DNA of 29,706 bases from DATJGF01 sp035495315. GTDB lineage: Bacteria; Verrucomicrobiota; Verrucomicrobiia; Limisphaerales; UBA8199. The position numbers and the translations under genes were made by a program. The stretch's first letter is position 1, and the number at the start of each line of letters is the position of its first letter. The stretch lies in NCBI GenBank assembly GCA_035495315.1, contig DATJGF010000089.1, positions 1 to 29,706 on the forward strand, given 5' to 3'. Below the pieces are notes generated by a model. The model had not been told where the DNA came from, ran no database searches, and saw only the letters and a list, made by a program, of their open reading frames with translations. This document shows positions 8,675 to 16,330 of this stretch, piece by piece.

Positions 8675-9022
8675 ATGAAAATTAAAAACTCCAGCCAATC
8701 GGGGTGGACCCTATTGGAAATCATGATTGTCGTCTCTTTCATTGGCTTCCTGGCCGCAATCTCCATTCCCAATTTTATCCGTGCGCGCAACACGTCGCAT
8801 GAAAAGGTCTGTATCAACAATCTGCGACAAATTGATGCTGGCGCTCAAACCTGGGCCGCCCAGAATAACAAGCAGTCGAACGATCCCTATACGTTGGACG
8901 ACATCAAAGACTACCTTCAACGAGGTGTCCTCCCGCAATGCCCCTCTGGCGGCCAGTACGGTCCAAGCTTTACGGTCGGTGAGGCGCCAACGTGCACTAT
9001 AGGCGGCCACGTATTGCAATGA
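8675..9022 (+). CDS. type IV pilin-like / type II secretion pseudopilin (prepilin N-methylation motif)
   Basis: A 115-residue protein with a short basic leader (MKIKNSSQSG) and the prepilin peptidase motif G10/W11-TLLEIM. The conserved Glu is at mature position 5, followed by a hydrophobic helix (IMIVVSFIGFLAAISIPNF). Trp instead of Phe as first mature residue is unusual for the general family but common, as I recall, in Verrucomicrobiota. The body, NNLRQIDAGAQTWAAQNNK followed by a C-terminal CPSGGQYG segment, is typical of the small GspG-like pseudopilins that are greatly multiplied in this phylum. It would be processed by the prepilin peptidase and sit in the inner membrane or in a pseudopilus. 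No assembly genes (ATPase, GspD, GspF) are nearby, so it is an orphan copy. There is no Shine-Dalgarno at the ATG at 8675. Confidence 0.9.
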   Translation: MKIKNSSQSGWTLLEIMIVVSFIGFLAAISIPNFIRARNTSHEKVCINNLRQIDAGAQTWAAQNNKQSNDPYTLDDIKDYLQRGVLPQCPSGGQYGPSFTVGEAPTCTIGGHVLQ

Positions 9023-9094
9023 GCTCTGAATCGCCCGCAGAACGAAAAGGCGTAAGCACCTAATCCAGGAATTATCGGCTCTGAATGGCAGGAC

Positions 9095-9119
9095 CGGGAC
9101 GCGAAACAGTAGCGTCCCG
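9095..9119 (+). terminator. possible hairpin terminator after the pseudopilin
   Basis: CGGGACGC (9095-9102) and GCGTCCCG (9112-9119) form an eight-base-pair stem with a nine-base loop, 73 bp past the pseudopilin stop. Only TTCAATTC follows, not a full U-tract, so intrinsic termination would be weak. Confidence 0.4.
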
Positions 9120-9160
9120 TTCAATTCGGAATGCTCTTTCGTCTAAATCTCGATTGAGAA

Positions 9161-10788
9161 TTGACCAACCTGATAGTGGTGCCTGGGTCTCCATCGACAC
9201 TCGATGCGGTTTACCAGATGCCGGCGCTCGCGTCCGAGGTTGGGGTGGCCGGTATCGGGTGCGGCGCATTCACGATTGGCACTCAGGTGTTCTTCAACGG
9301 CGTCGCCTTGGGATTCGCCAATGACAACTTCGATATATTTGACATCATCTCCTCCGGGCTGAGTCGTTACCAGCTCACAACTTCATTCCCGCAAATCAGC
9401 CATCTGCCTGCTCAACCCGGCACGCTGCCGACGAGCCAAGCCACAAGCAGCGGGACCCTGACGTTCACGAGCCTGAGCGATATTTCGTTACAGGCTGTGC
9501 TGGGCAACTTCGCTCCGCCGCAAATTTCGGTGCAGCCCGCGAATCAGGTCGTGAACGCAGGTGATTCGCTGCTCATTAACTGCCAAACGAGCGGGACTCC
9601 TCCTTTTGCGTTTCAGTGGCGGCAGGGAGATGTGAATATCCCGTTCGCGGTTAATCCTACCCTGTCCCGCAGCAACATGAAGGGAGTGATGGCGGGTAAC
9701 TATTCCGTGGTGGTGACGAATCTATTAGGCGCAGCGACGAGTCAGGTTGCCACCGTTACCGTCACCCCTGTCGCCCCGTTGCTTGTGCTGCAGCCCGTTC
9801 ACAAACTATTGCGCTTGGTTCGAACGTTACGTTTTCCGCTGCGGCAAGAGGTTCCGAGCCGATTCTTTACCAGTGGTATTTGGGCGATCAGCCTCTGCCT
9901 GCTGGAACCAACAACATGCTGTCCCTGACAAATATTGGAGTCGCCGACGGAGGACAATATGTGGTGGTGGCCAACAACCAGGTTGGAGTGGTCACCGGGC
10001 AGGTAGCTACTCTATCGGTGATTGTGGCCCCCCCTCTTCACTCAACAACCCGCTTCACAAGGTTGCCCGGACGGGGCCACGGCGCATTTTTCGGCCGCAG
10101 CCCTGGGGCCCAGGTTCGCTGGGTTGGCAATGGTATTTCGGTGGCACCCAGATTTCGGGCGCCACGACCTCGAAACTAGCAATTACCAACGTCCAATCGG
10201 TGTCTCGAGGCGATTATTGGGCCGTGGTCTACGGGAGCACGACCAGTACCGTTGCCACTCTCAGTTTTTCTCCGTTGCTGGCCTGGGGCTACTCCTCCAA
10301 CAACCTGACGACGGTGCCCCCCGGGGCGACAAACGTGGTTAGTCTGGCCGGGGGAGATTATCACGCGGTCATCGCGAGAGCGGATGGCACTGTGCTCGCC
10401 TGGGGGCTGGATAGCACTGGTCAGGTCGATGTTCCCTTCGGGCTCAGCAACGTCGCGAGGGTGTCCGCTGGGAGCACTCACAGCCTGGCTTTGCAGTCGG
10501 ATGGCACAGTTTCGCTCTGGGGACGGATTTCCGGGGATGGGAACACCGTGCCTGACCACGCCGCCCATTCTGCAGTCTTTGGTGTCCGCACCGGCGCTGA
10601 GCAACGGCGTCTTCAGCCTGAGCGTGCCAACGCAAAGCGGGAGAGTTTACGAACTGGAGTACAAGCGTTTGCTCGACGAGACCAATTGGACTGTTTTGGC
10701 TCTGGTCGCGGGCAGTGGCCGGCCGGAGGTGCTGATCGATCCCACCGCTGACGGCGCACAGAGGTTTTACCGAATCCGGCGGTGGTAG
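9161..10788 (+). pseudogene. broken Ig-like / RCC1-repeat secreted protein gene (at least four frameshifts)
   Basis: The reading frame must be changed at least four times to follow one protein. Frame 9161 carries an Ig-like domain (ISVQPANQVVNAGDSLLINC, GNYSVVVTNLLG) up to about 9800. A one-base loss near 9797 moves to TIALGSNVTFSAAARGSEP and GGQYVVVANNQVG. A shift in the seven-C run near 10029 gives PPLFTQQPASQGCPDGATAH. Another shift near 10110-10125 gives LGWQWYFGGTQISGATTSKL and RCC1-like units (GDYHAVIARADGTVLAWG, STHSLALQSDGTVSLWG). A last shift near 10550 gives the terminal module SGRVYELEYKRLLDETNW..QRFYRIRRW. The 5' end is also lost: a TGA lies just before the TTG at 9161 and no signal peptide is seen. 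The intact gene would encode an exported protein of about 540 or more residues. Long intact genes elsewhere in the window argue for true decay. Confidence 0.85.
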
Positions 10789-10947
10789 ACGGGGTGCTTA
10801 GCGCATAGACGCAGGAGGCGCCAACAGATCTGATCTGCCGACAGGAGTTGGCTGTGACGTTCCCGTAGCCTCAGGTCCACCCGATGCTGCCGGGGCTTTT
10901 CAGCAATTCCGCTTGCGCAGGCGGCCTGGCAGGGGTTTTATTTGAGC

Positions 10948-11208
10948 ATGGGCAAGGTCCATGAGACTAAAAGCCACGGGTGGGGAGCCGGCGAATTTGT
11001 TTTGTGGGTTGTTTTCTATTTCTGGGCGGTCTGGATATTTAACGCTTTTCTACCCCCCAAGCCGGAGCAAACACCGTTCGAAACGTATCTGGGGAACCAA
11101 GTCAGGCAACAAAACGACGGCGGTGCCAGGGCTGAGCGCGACCAGCGGCTTGATAACGGCGCCATCGACCAGGACCACTATAGCCTCCAGCACCGACACC
11201 AGGAGTGA
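10948..11208 (+). CDS. small single-TM membrane protein with SHOCT-like tail
   Basis: An 86-residue frame has a short polar N-terminus, one clear membrane helix (GEFVLWVVFYFWAVWIFNAF, about residues 15-35) and a charged soluble tail. The tail ends in RLDNGAIDQDHYSLQHR, which loosely resembles the short SHOCT motif (L..G.IT..EF..K). I do not recognise a family with confidence. An in-frame TTG lies two codons before the ATG, and only weak GGGG/GAG purine runs precede it. The gene sits just past a pseudogene, so it may itself be a remnant. The consistent membrane/tail design argues for coding. Overlapping minus-strand frames here have no such logic. Confidence 0.5.
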   Translation: MGKVHETKSHGWGAGEFVLWVVFYFWAVWIFNAFLPPKPEQTPFETYLGNQVRQQNDGGARAERDQRLDNGAIDQDHYSLQHRHQE

Positions 11209-11620
11209 CCTGCTCCCGACCAATAGCGGCTGGAACCAGACCAGGAACACCGCGCCCCTGGGAGCGCGTGCGCGCTTTCCCGCTTTTGTTCGCCTGATTC
11301 GGATTCGGTAAATCCTTGCCGCCTTGAGCATGGTTTTTCGCAAGACCGCCAACTCGTGACGCGTGTAACCGCGATGGACTTCTTCATGCGAAGTTCCGGG
11401 GCAACGTCAGTGTTGGCCAAACTGGAATTGAAGCTGTGGCGCAAACGCGTGGAAAGTTCTACGGCTGATTTTAGGGTCGCCGCACCGACAATGGTCCAAT
11501 CGCAGCCGGCGGAGCAGCCAGCGCGAGGGCAAAGAGGGCAACCATGCGCCGAGTGTAGCATCGTTGTTTGTGGCCGCAACGCACATGCTGCGTCAACTGA
11601 GAGCTGTCGCTGGAACAGTA
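11209..11620. other. intergenic region, no convincing gene
   Basis: About 410 bp between the small membrane gene and the minus-strand microprotein gene. Open frames on both strands overlap heavily (11178-11579 minus, 11356-11631 plus). Their translations are rich in Arg, Ser and Ala with no domain, typical of chance frames in GC-rich DNA. Confidence 0.5.
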
Positions 11621-11746
11621 TTAATGTATGAGAAACAAGGAAGCGACGATTCCTGACAGCATAAAGAGAAGGAATGCTGCGACAATAAAAACTCCAATGA
11701 ACATAGCAAGAGCGAATAAATGGTCCAGTGGCGCTGGGTCAGGCAT
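11621..11746 (-). CDS. 41-residue single-pass hydrophobic microprotein
   Basis: A minus-strand ATG at 11746 opens a 41-codon frame ending in TAA at 11621-11623. The product starts MPDPAPLDHLFALAMFIGVF and continues IVAAFLLFMLSGIVASLFLIH: a short acidic, proline-rich N-terminus and then about 30 hydrophobic residues, a clear membrane helix. A strong Shine-Dalgarno GAGGAG (complement of 11755-11760) lies eight bases upstream, the best ribosome-binding site in this part of the window. That site decides the start. The gene is divergent from the MBL/GAF fusion gene, with 72 bp between the starts. The family is not recognised. It could be a regulatory small membrane protein or a toxin-like peptide; no antitoxin is visible. 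The strand choice is firm because the plus-strand frame here lacks any such features. Confidence 0.65.
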   Translation of the reverse strand: MPDPAPLDHLFALAMFIGVFIVAAFLLFMLSGIVASLFLIH

Positions 11747-11754
11747 GAAGGCCT

Positions 11755-11760
11755 CTCCTC
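11755..11760 (-). promoter_or_regulatory. strong Shine-Dalgarno of the 41-residue membrane microprotein
   Basis: The minus strand reads GAGGAG-AGGCCTTC-ATG, giving eight bases between the site and the start at 11746. This near-ideal site is the main reason to accept such a short gene. Confidence 0.7.
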
Positions 11761-11818
11761 AACTCAGATATAGGCGCCTGGTCCGTCTTGTCTTGCCAGG
11801 AGCGTCAACCGGCCCATA

Positions 11819-13678
11819 ATGCCAGACAAAGTCTCACGCGATGTCGCTATGCTAGTGCGCTTCTGGGGAACACGCGGATCAATTGCTACGCCAGGCGGAG
11901 CAACGCTTCGCTATGGCGGCAACACCTCATGCGTGGAGGTGATGTCCGACTCAGGGACGACGCTCATCATCGATGCGGGCACCGGCGCGAATGCACTCGG
12001 CAAAGCGCTGACGGAGCAAGGGCGCGCTGCGCACGGCCACATCCTTATCTCCCACACGCACTGGGATCATATCCAAGGTCTGCCCTTCTTCGCGCCGCTC
12101 TTCGTCGCCGACGCCGAATGGCACATTTATGGTCCGCGCGGCATCGGCCAGACGCTCCAAGACGTCCTCGCCGCGCAGATGGACTATGCATACTTCCCAG
12201 TCGCGCTGAACGCGTTTGCCGCGAGGCTGCATTATCACGAGGTCGTCGAGGGTCGCTTTTCGGTCGAGGATGTCTGGATCACCACGCATTATCTCAATCA
12301 CCCCGCACTCACTGTCGGCTATCGCCTCGAAGCGGACGGCGCCAGCATGGTTTACGCCTCCGATCACGAACCCCACAATCGGCGCGCGGGCGAAGGTCAC
12401 TTGGAACCCAGCGAAAGCGGTGATACCGCGCATGTGGAGTTCATCCGCGACGCTGACCTGGTCATCCATGACGCCCAATACACGGCGGCCGAATTCCCGG
12501 CGAAAATCGGTTGGGGCCACAGCACCATCGAATACGCGGTCGATGTCGCGATGGCAGCGAACGTCAAGCAGCTCGCGCTGTACCACCATGATCCCAACCG
12601 CGGCGACGACGCGGTGGATCAACTCATCTCCAACGCACGCGAACGTGTTGCCGCCGCCGGCAACGATTTGAGCGTCGTTGGCGCGGCTGAAGGCAGCGTC
12701 ATCGAACTGCGCCACGCGGCCGTTGCGATAAAGACCACACCGTTCCTGCCTTCCAGCCTGGTGAAGCCCGCGAGCAGCGTCTCTGAGGAGCTGGTTTTTA
12801 TAGCCGGCGTGCCGGCCAAAGATCGCGCCATCCTAACCGCGGCTGCGCAGGCCGACGGCATCCCAAGCCTTTCCGAAGTGACAATCGAGCAATTGAAGGA
12901 AGCCGTGCAGCGCGGTCACCCCTCGCTCATCTTCCTCGGTGACGCATTGTCGGACCCCGTCGCGCTCTGCGCCGAAATTCGCGCGCTGCCAGGTGAGGAT
13001 GCGAAGGAGACCCAAATCATCATCGTGGCCAACCAATCCCAGGTGCCGGCCGACAAAAGCGAGCCCGCCGGTGTCACCGATTGGCTGACGCGCCCCTACA
13101 GCCTCCAATACGCGCGTTCACGCATGCGCGCGTGGCTCATGCGTTCGATGCTCCGTTGGCGCAAAGCAGCGCTGCCACGGGACGAAGAAGAGCGCCTCGC
13201 AGCCGTCTATCGTCTCGGCTTGCTGGATACGGATGCAGAAGAAAGATTCGATCGCCACGCACGCATCGCCGCCGCCGCGTTCGATGCCCCGATTGCCCTG
13301 GTCACGCTCATTGATAGGGAGCGGCAGTGGTACAAAGCCCATTACGGCTTCGATTTCAGCGAGACTTCCCGCGACATGGGCTTCTGCTCTCACGCTATCC
13401 TCCAAAACGAACCGCTGGTCGTAAACGATGCGCTGCGCGACGATCGCTTCGCCGACAATCCGGTGGTCATCGGCGATCCGCACGTCCGCTTTTATGCCGG
13501 CATTCCGTTGCATGCCGCTGACGGCGCACGCGTCGGCGCGTTTTGCATCGTCGATAGCAAGCCCAGAAGTCTGAGCGCCGCGCAGCTGCGCCTGTTGAAA
13601 GACATCGCCCGGCTCATCGAAGAAGAGCTCCAACCGCGCGCCCCGGCGAAGGCTGGAAACGGGGTCAGTCCAACATAA
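11819..13678 (+). CDS. metallo-beta-lactamase-fold / pseudo-receiver / GAF fusion protein
   Basis: A 619-residue cytoplasmic-looking protein with no signal peptide or membrane segment. Residues about 11-300 are an MBL-fold hydrolase: start RFWGTRGSIATPG, metal motif H79-T-H81-W-D83-H84, then candidate ligands H161, D182-H183, D218 and H256/H257. Residues about 324-445 resemble a receiver domain, but the acceptor Asp position is Gly in LIFLGD and the conserved Lys is Arg in TRP, so it is a probable pseudo-receiver. Residues about 455-605 are a GAF domain (LVTLIDRERQWYKAHYG, DMGFCSHAIL, FYAGIPL, VGAFCIVD). A likely reading is a phosphodiesterase- or hydrolase-like enzyme controlled by GAF ligand binding; the substrate is unknown. 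An ATG at 11849 would match the usual MBL start; AGGAG at 11798-11802 is 16 bases before 11819. It is divergent from the microprotein gene. Confidence 0.9.
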   Translation: MPDKVSRDVAMLVRFWGTRGSIATPGGATLRYGGNTSCVEVMSDSGTTLIIDAGTGANALGKALTEQGRAAHGHILISHTHWDHIQGLPFFAPLFVADAEWHIYGPRGIGQTLQDVLAAQMDYAYFPVALNAFAARLHYHEVVEGRFSVEDVWITTHYLNHPALTVGYRLEADGASMVYASDHEPHNRRAGEGHLEPSESGDTAHVEFIRDADLVIHDAQYTAAEFPAKIGWGHSTIEYAVDVAMAANVKQLALYHHDPNRGDDAVDQLISNARERVAAAGNDLSVVGAAEGSVIELRHAAVAIKTTPFLPSSLVKPASSVSEELVFIAGVPAKDRAILTAAAQADGIPSLSEVTIEQLKEAVQRGHPSLIFLGDALSDPVALCAEIRALPGEDAKETQIIIVANQSQVPADKSEPAGVTDWLTRPYSLQYARSRMRAWLMRSMLRWRKAALPRDEEERLAAVYRLGLLDTDAEERFDRHARIAAAAFDAPIALVTLIDRERQWYKAHYGFDFSETSRDMGFCSHAILQNEPLVVNDALRDDRFADNPVVIGDPHVRFYAGIPLHAADGARVGAFCIVDSKPRSLSAAQLRLLKDIARLIEEELQPRAPAKAGNGVSPT

Positions 13679-13991
13679 TGCAAACATCCTCCCGCGGCAC
13701 GGTCCCTACGCGCCACCAGTAAGAGCAGCAGACCCCCCGTCCCGGCATTGCTTCCACCTTTTCTGGCGAGCACTCAAGAAGAGCTTGGTGGGCGTCGACC
13801 GAATAATAAAAGAGTCACACAAAAGTATTGAAACGCGGTCCGAGCATCTACTGGGTGTCCTGGCCGCCGACACGGTTTCGACGAACGTTTTTCTGCGTCG
13901 GGTTCACAACTTCGTCCTCGACCGCAATTGGCGTTTTCGGCTCGTTCTCACGATTGACCTTCAAACCGTTCTCCTTATGCTCTGCGCCGGA
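13679..13991. other. spacer before the propeller gene; start uncertain
   Basis: About 310 bp. The propeller frame stays open back to a TTG at 13785, but the residues encoded between there and 13977 (ESHKSIETRSEHLL and so on) do not look like a signal peptide and lack any ribosome-binding site. I treat this stretch as non-coding leader. No clear terminator for the upstream fusion gene is visible. Confidence 0.5.
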
Positions 13992-15437
13992 ATGTTTAAT
14001 ATCATGCTCAACTGCCGTTCCCTGGCGATCCTCTGCGGGGCCTTCGTCGCCCTCCGCTCATCCGCCGCCGGCTCCCAGGAGGCTCATTATTGGCCACAAT
14101 TCCGCGGCCCGAATTGTTCCGGCGTCGCCCTTGATGCGCATCCGCCCGTAAACATCGGCCCGAGCAACGCCCTGTTGTGGAGCACCGAGGTCCCCTGGTC
14201 GCCGTCGTCACCTTCCATCTGGGGTGACTACATTTTCCTGACGGCATTTGTCGATGGCGAGCTGCAGACCCGTTGCTATGATCGACGCAACGGCGCCCTG
14301 ATCTGGTCACGGGGACTCAAACCGGATCACCTCGAAGTTTATCACCGAAGCGAGAACAGCCCGGCATCGGCCACGTCTGCCACCGATGGCCACCGGGTAG
14401 TCAGTTATTTCGGTTCGTTTGGTGTAATCTGCTACGACATCAAGGGCAAGGAACTCTGGCGTCATCCCTTGCCAGTAGCACTGAGCGGTGGTGCGTATGG
14501 CTCGGGCACTTCCCCGGCCCTTTTCGGCGACCTTGTGCTGATTAATCGTGACCAGGACGAGAACTCTTCCCTGCTGGCTCTGAATCGGAAGACGGGTAAG
14601 ACCCTGTGGGAAACACCGCGCCCGGATGCCAGGGGCAGTTTCGGCACGCCAATCGTTTGGCGCAACTCCGGCGCTGAGGAAGTGGTCGACCCTGGCTCCC
14701 TCCGCCTCAAAGCCTATGACGTCAAGACCGGCCGCGAAACGTGGACTGTCGAGGGCCTGGCCGGATTTGCGTGCACCACGCCGGTGGCAGGGGACGGCCT
14801 TCTGTTCTTCGCAAGTTGGTCTCCGGGTAAAGGCGACGCACCCTGGTCAACGTGGGAGGATTTTCTCAAGCAGTTCGGAAAGGAAAAACAGGGCGAGATC
14901 AAGCTGGATGAACTCCCCGGGAACATGGGCGACTTCATGCGCGGTCTGGACGTCAATCACGACGGCAGGATCACCAAAGTGGATTGGGACCAGGTGCAGG
15001 CATGGGGCGCCAAGGCAGAAAATCGCGCCATTGCCGTCAAACCCGGCGGTCACGGCAATATTTCACAAACCGGCCTCGCGTGGACTTTCAATCGCGGTCT
15101 GCCCTATGTTGCCTCTCCGCTGTATTACGAGGGCCGCCTTTACCTCGTACGTGATGGTGGGATGGTCTCTTGTTTCGACGCTAAGACGGGCAATCCGTTT
15201 TATTTGCAAGAGCGTCTCGAAGCGATCGGGAGTTATTACGCATCTCCCGTCGCCGCCGACGGCCGGATTTATTTTGCATCCTTAAACGGAAAAGTCAGCG
15301 TCATCAAAGCCGGCGGCACAAAACCCGAAATTCTCCATCAGGCTGATTTCGGCGATCGCATCCTCGCGACGCCTGCGCTGGTCGGCAATAATCTCTACCT
15401 GCGCACCCAACACAAGCTGTATGCCTTTGGTGGTTGA
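13992..15437 (+). CDS. exported PQQ-like beta-propeller (BamB-like) protein with embedded EF-hand
   Basis: About 481 residues. The start is chosen at ATG 13992; ATGs at 13977 and 14004 are alternatives. All three lead into a signal peptide, MLNCRSLAILCGAFVAL then RSSAAG. The body opens with YWPQFRGPNCSGV, the usual start of verrucomicrobial/planctomycete PQQ-like proteins. It then shows repeated propeller blades: LQTRCYDRRNGALIWSRGL, VICYDIKGKELWRHPL, LLALNRKTGKTLWETPR, LKAYDVKTGRETWTVEG, VSCFDAKTGNPFYLQER. Between blades lies an EF-hand loop D320-V-N322-H-D324-G325-R-I327-T-K-V-D331, with a more degenerate one just before (KEKQGEIKLDEL). The propeller probably binds partners rather than acting as a quinoprotein dehydrogenase, since no PQQ-ligating residues are recognisable. 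It is probably periplasmic or extracytoplasmic. A thioredoxin gene follows after 266 bp. Confidence 0.85.
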   Translation: MFNIMLNCRSLAILCGAFVALRSSAAGSQEAHYWPQFRGPNCSGVALDAHPPVNIGPSNALLWSTEVPWSPSSPSIWGDYIFLTAFVDGELQTRCYDRRNGALIWSRGLKPDHLEVYHRSENSPASATSATDGHRVVSYFGSFGVICYDIKGKELWRHPLPVALSGGAYGSGTSPALFGDLVLINRDQDENSSLLALNRKTGKTLWETPRPDARGSFGTPIVWRNSGAEEVVDPGSLRLKAYDVKTGRETWTVEGLAGFACTTPVAGDGLLFFASWSPGKGDAPWSTWEDFLKQFGKEKQGEIKLDELPGNMGDFMRGLDVNHDGRITKVDWDQVQAWGAKAENRAIAVKPGGHGNISQTGLAWTFNRGLPYVASPLYYEGRLYLVRDGGMVSCFDAKTGNPFYLQERLEAIGSYYASPVAADGRIYFASLNGKVSVIKAGGTKPEILHQADFGDRILATPALVGNNLYLRTQHKLYAFGG

Positions 15438-15703
15438 TTGCCTACGCTCGCTCCAAACTCGACAACACTGCCATCGAAAAAAAGCTCCGCCTGGAAGTGA
15501 CTACCCGCAATTGGAATCCGTACACAATTCTCATACCTCATCCTTTCCTGACCGAAGACGAAAGCCATAGCCCTCTAACTGGCCCCCGTCCTGGCTTACT
15601 CACTGAGTATCCAGGCAAGCGCTCCGCAATAATGAGTTTGGAACTGGAAAGTAGGGTTATGAGGTTTTCATTGGGCCCCACCTATGCCTAGAGTTTCTTA
15701 TAT

Positions 15704-16180
15704 ATGAGTGCTCCTTCGGCTCCAATTCAGCTTGATGAACGTGGCCTGTTGCTGACCTGCCTTCAGTGCGGTCAGCGTAATCGTGCGGTTTACCCGAGGC
15801 TGGGCCAAACTTTCCAATGCGGCCAATGTCACCAACCGCTTCCTCAAATGGGCGAACCAGTCGCGGTTGACGATCCGGACGCTTTCGAGGCGCTCACCGG
15901 CCAGTCCGCCTTGCCCGTGCTGGTCGATTTTTGGGCGCCGTGGTGCGGGCCCTGCAAGATGGTTACACCCGAATTAGTCAAAGTCGCGAGTCAACTCGCC
16001 GGCAAATTAGTCATTGCCAAAGTGAACACCGAGGAATCACCGCGGCTGGCGCAGCGCTTTGCCATCAGTGCAATTCCCACCCTCGTGCTTTTTAAAGCAG
16101 GCAAGGAAATCGCTCGCCAGGCAGGTGCCATGCCTGCTCCAGCCATTCTCCAGTTTATTGGACAGAGCCATTCGCTTTGA
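15704..16180 (+). CDS. trxC: thioredoxin 2 (TrxC-like) with N-terminal zinc-binding cysteines
   Basis: A 158-residue protein. The N-terminus has two CxxC pairs, C19-x-x-C22 and C39-x-x-C42, forming the zinc ribbon typical of TrxC (thioredoxin 2). The thioredoxin fold follows, with the active site W80-C81-G82-P83-C84 and the cis-proline P125 in SAIPTLVLF. All catalytic residues are present. It should reduce protein disulfides in the cytoplasm and take part in oxidative-stress defence. No signal peptide is present, so it does not act directly on the exported propeller protein upstream. The ATG at 15704 lies after TTCTTATATATG and has no Shine-Dalgarno. The length and layout match the family; the symbol is by homology of layout, not a search. 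Confidence 0.9.
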   Translation: MSAPSAPIQLDERGLLLTCLQCGQRNRAVYPRLGQTFQCGQCHQPLPQMGEPVAVDDPDAFEALTGQSALPVLVDFWAPWCGPCKMVTPELVKVASQLAGKLVIAKVNTEESPRLAQRFAISAIPTLVLFKAGKEIARQAGAMPAPAILQFIGQSHSL

Positions 16181-16279
16181 CGGCTGCACACATAGCGCCG
16201 TCCCGTGAGGAAACAGAACAGGCCCCCCGGCAAACGCGAACTTTCAATCGCCAGGAAATGGGCGTCTCATTTCCTGACG

Positions 16280-16307
16280 AAAAAAGGCCGGGACGCATCC
16301 CGGCCTT
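16280..16307 (-). terminator. rho-independent terminator of the carbohydrate-binding gene
   Basis: AAGGCCGGGA (16284-16293), loop CGCA, TCCCGGCCTT (16298-16307): a perfect ten-base-pair stem. On the minus strand it is followed by a run of six T (complement of 16280-16285). It lies 23 bp past the stop of the minus-strand gene at 16331. Read on the plus strand only TTCG follows, so it mainly serves the minus-strand gene, though the stem might also slow plus-strand transcripts from the thioredoxin gene. Confidence 0.85.
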
Positions 16308-16330
16308 CGTAGAAATCCTGGGTCAATAAG

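Noticed and set aside
9161..10788. Programmed frameshifting as an explanation for the shifted Ig/RCC1 gene
   Set aside because: At least four shifts, several of them not at slippery sequences, plus the loss of the 5' end fit decay (or sequence errors) much better than recoding.
11951..12715. Minus-strand frame of 254 residues
   Set aside because: Shadow of the MBL/GAF fusion gene, whose plus-strand frame shows catalytic motifs.
13118..13687. Minus-strand frame of 189 residues
   Set aside because: Opposite the GAF domain coding sequence; no motif of its own.
15434..15691. Plus-strand frame overlapping the propeller gene stop
   Set aside because: TTG start, no Shine-Dalgarno, no domain and a mixed, low-hydrophobicity translation; treated as spacer before the thioredoxin gene.
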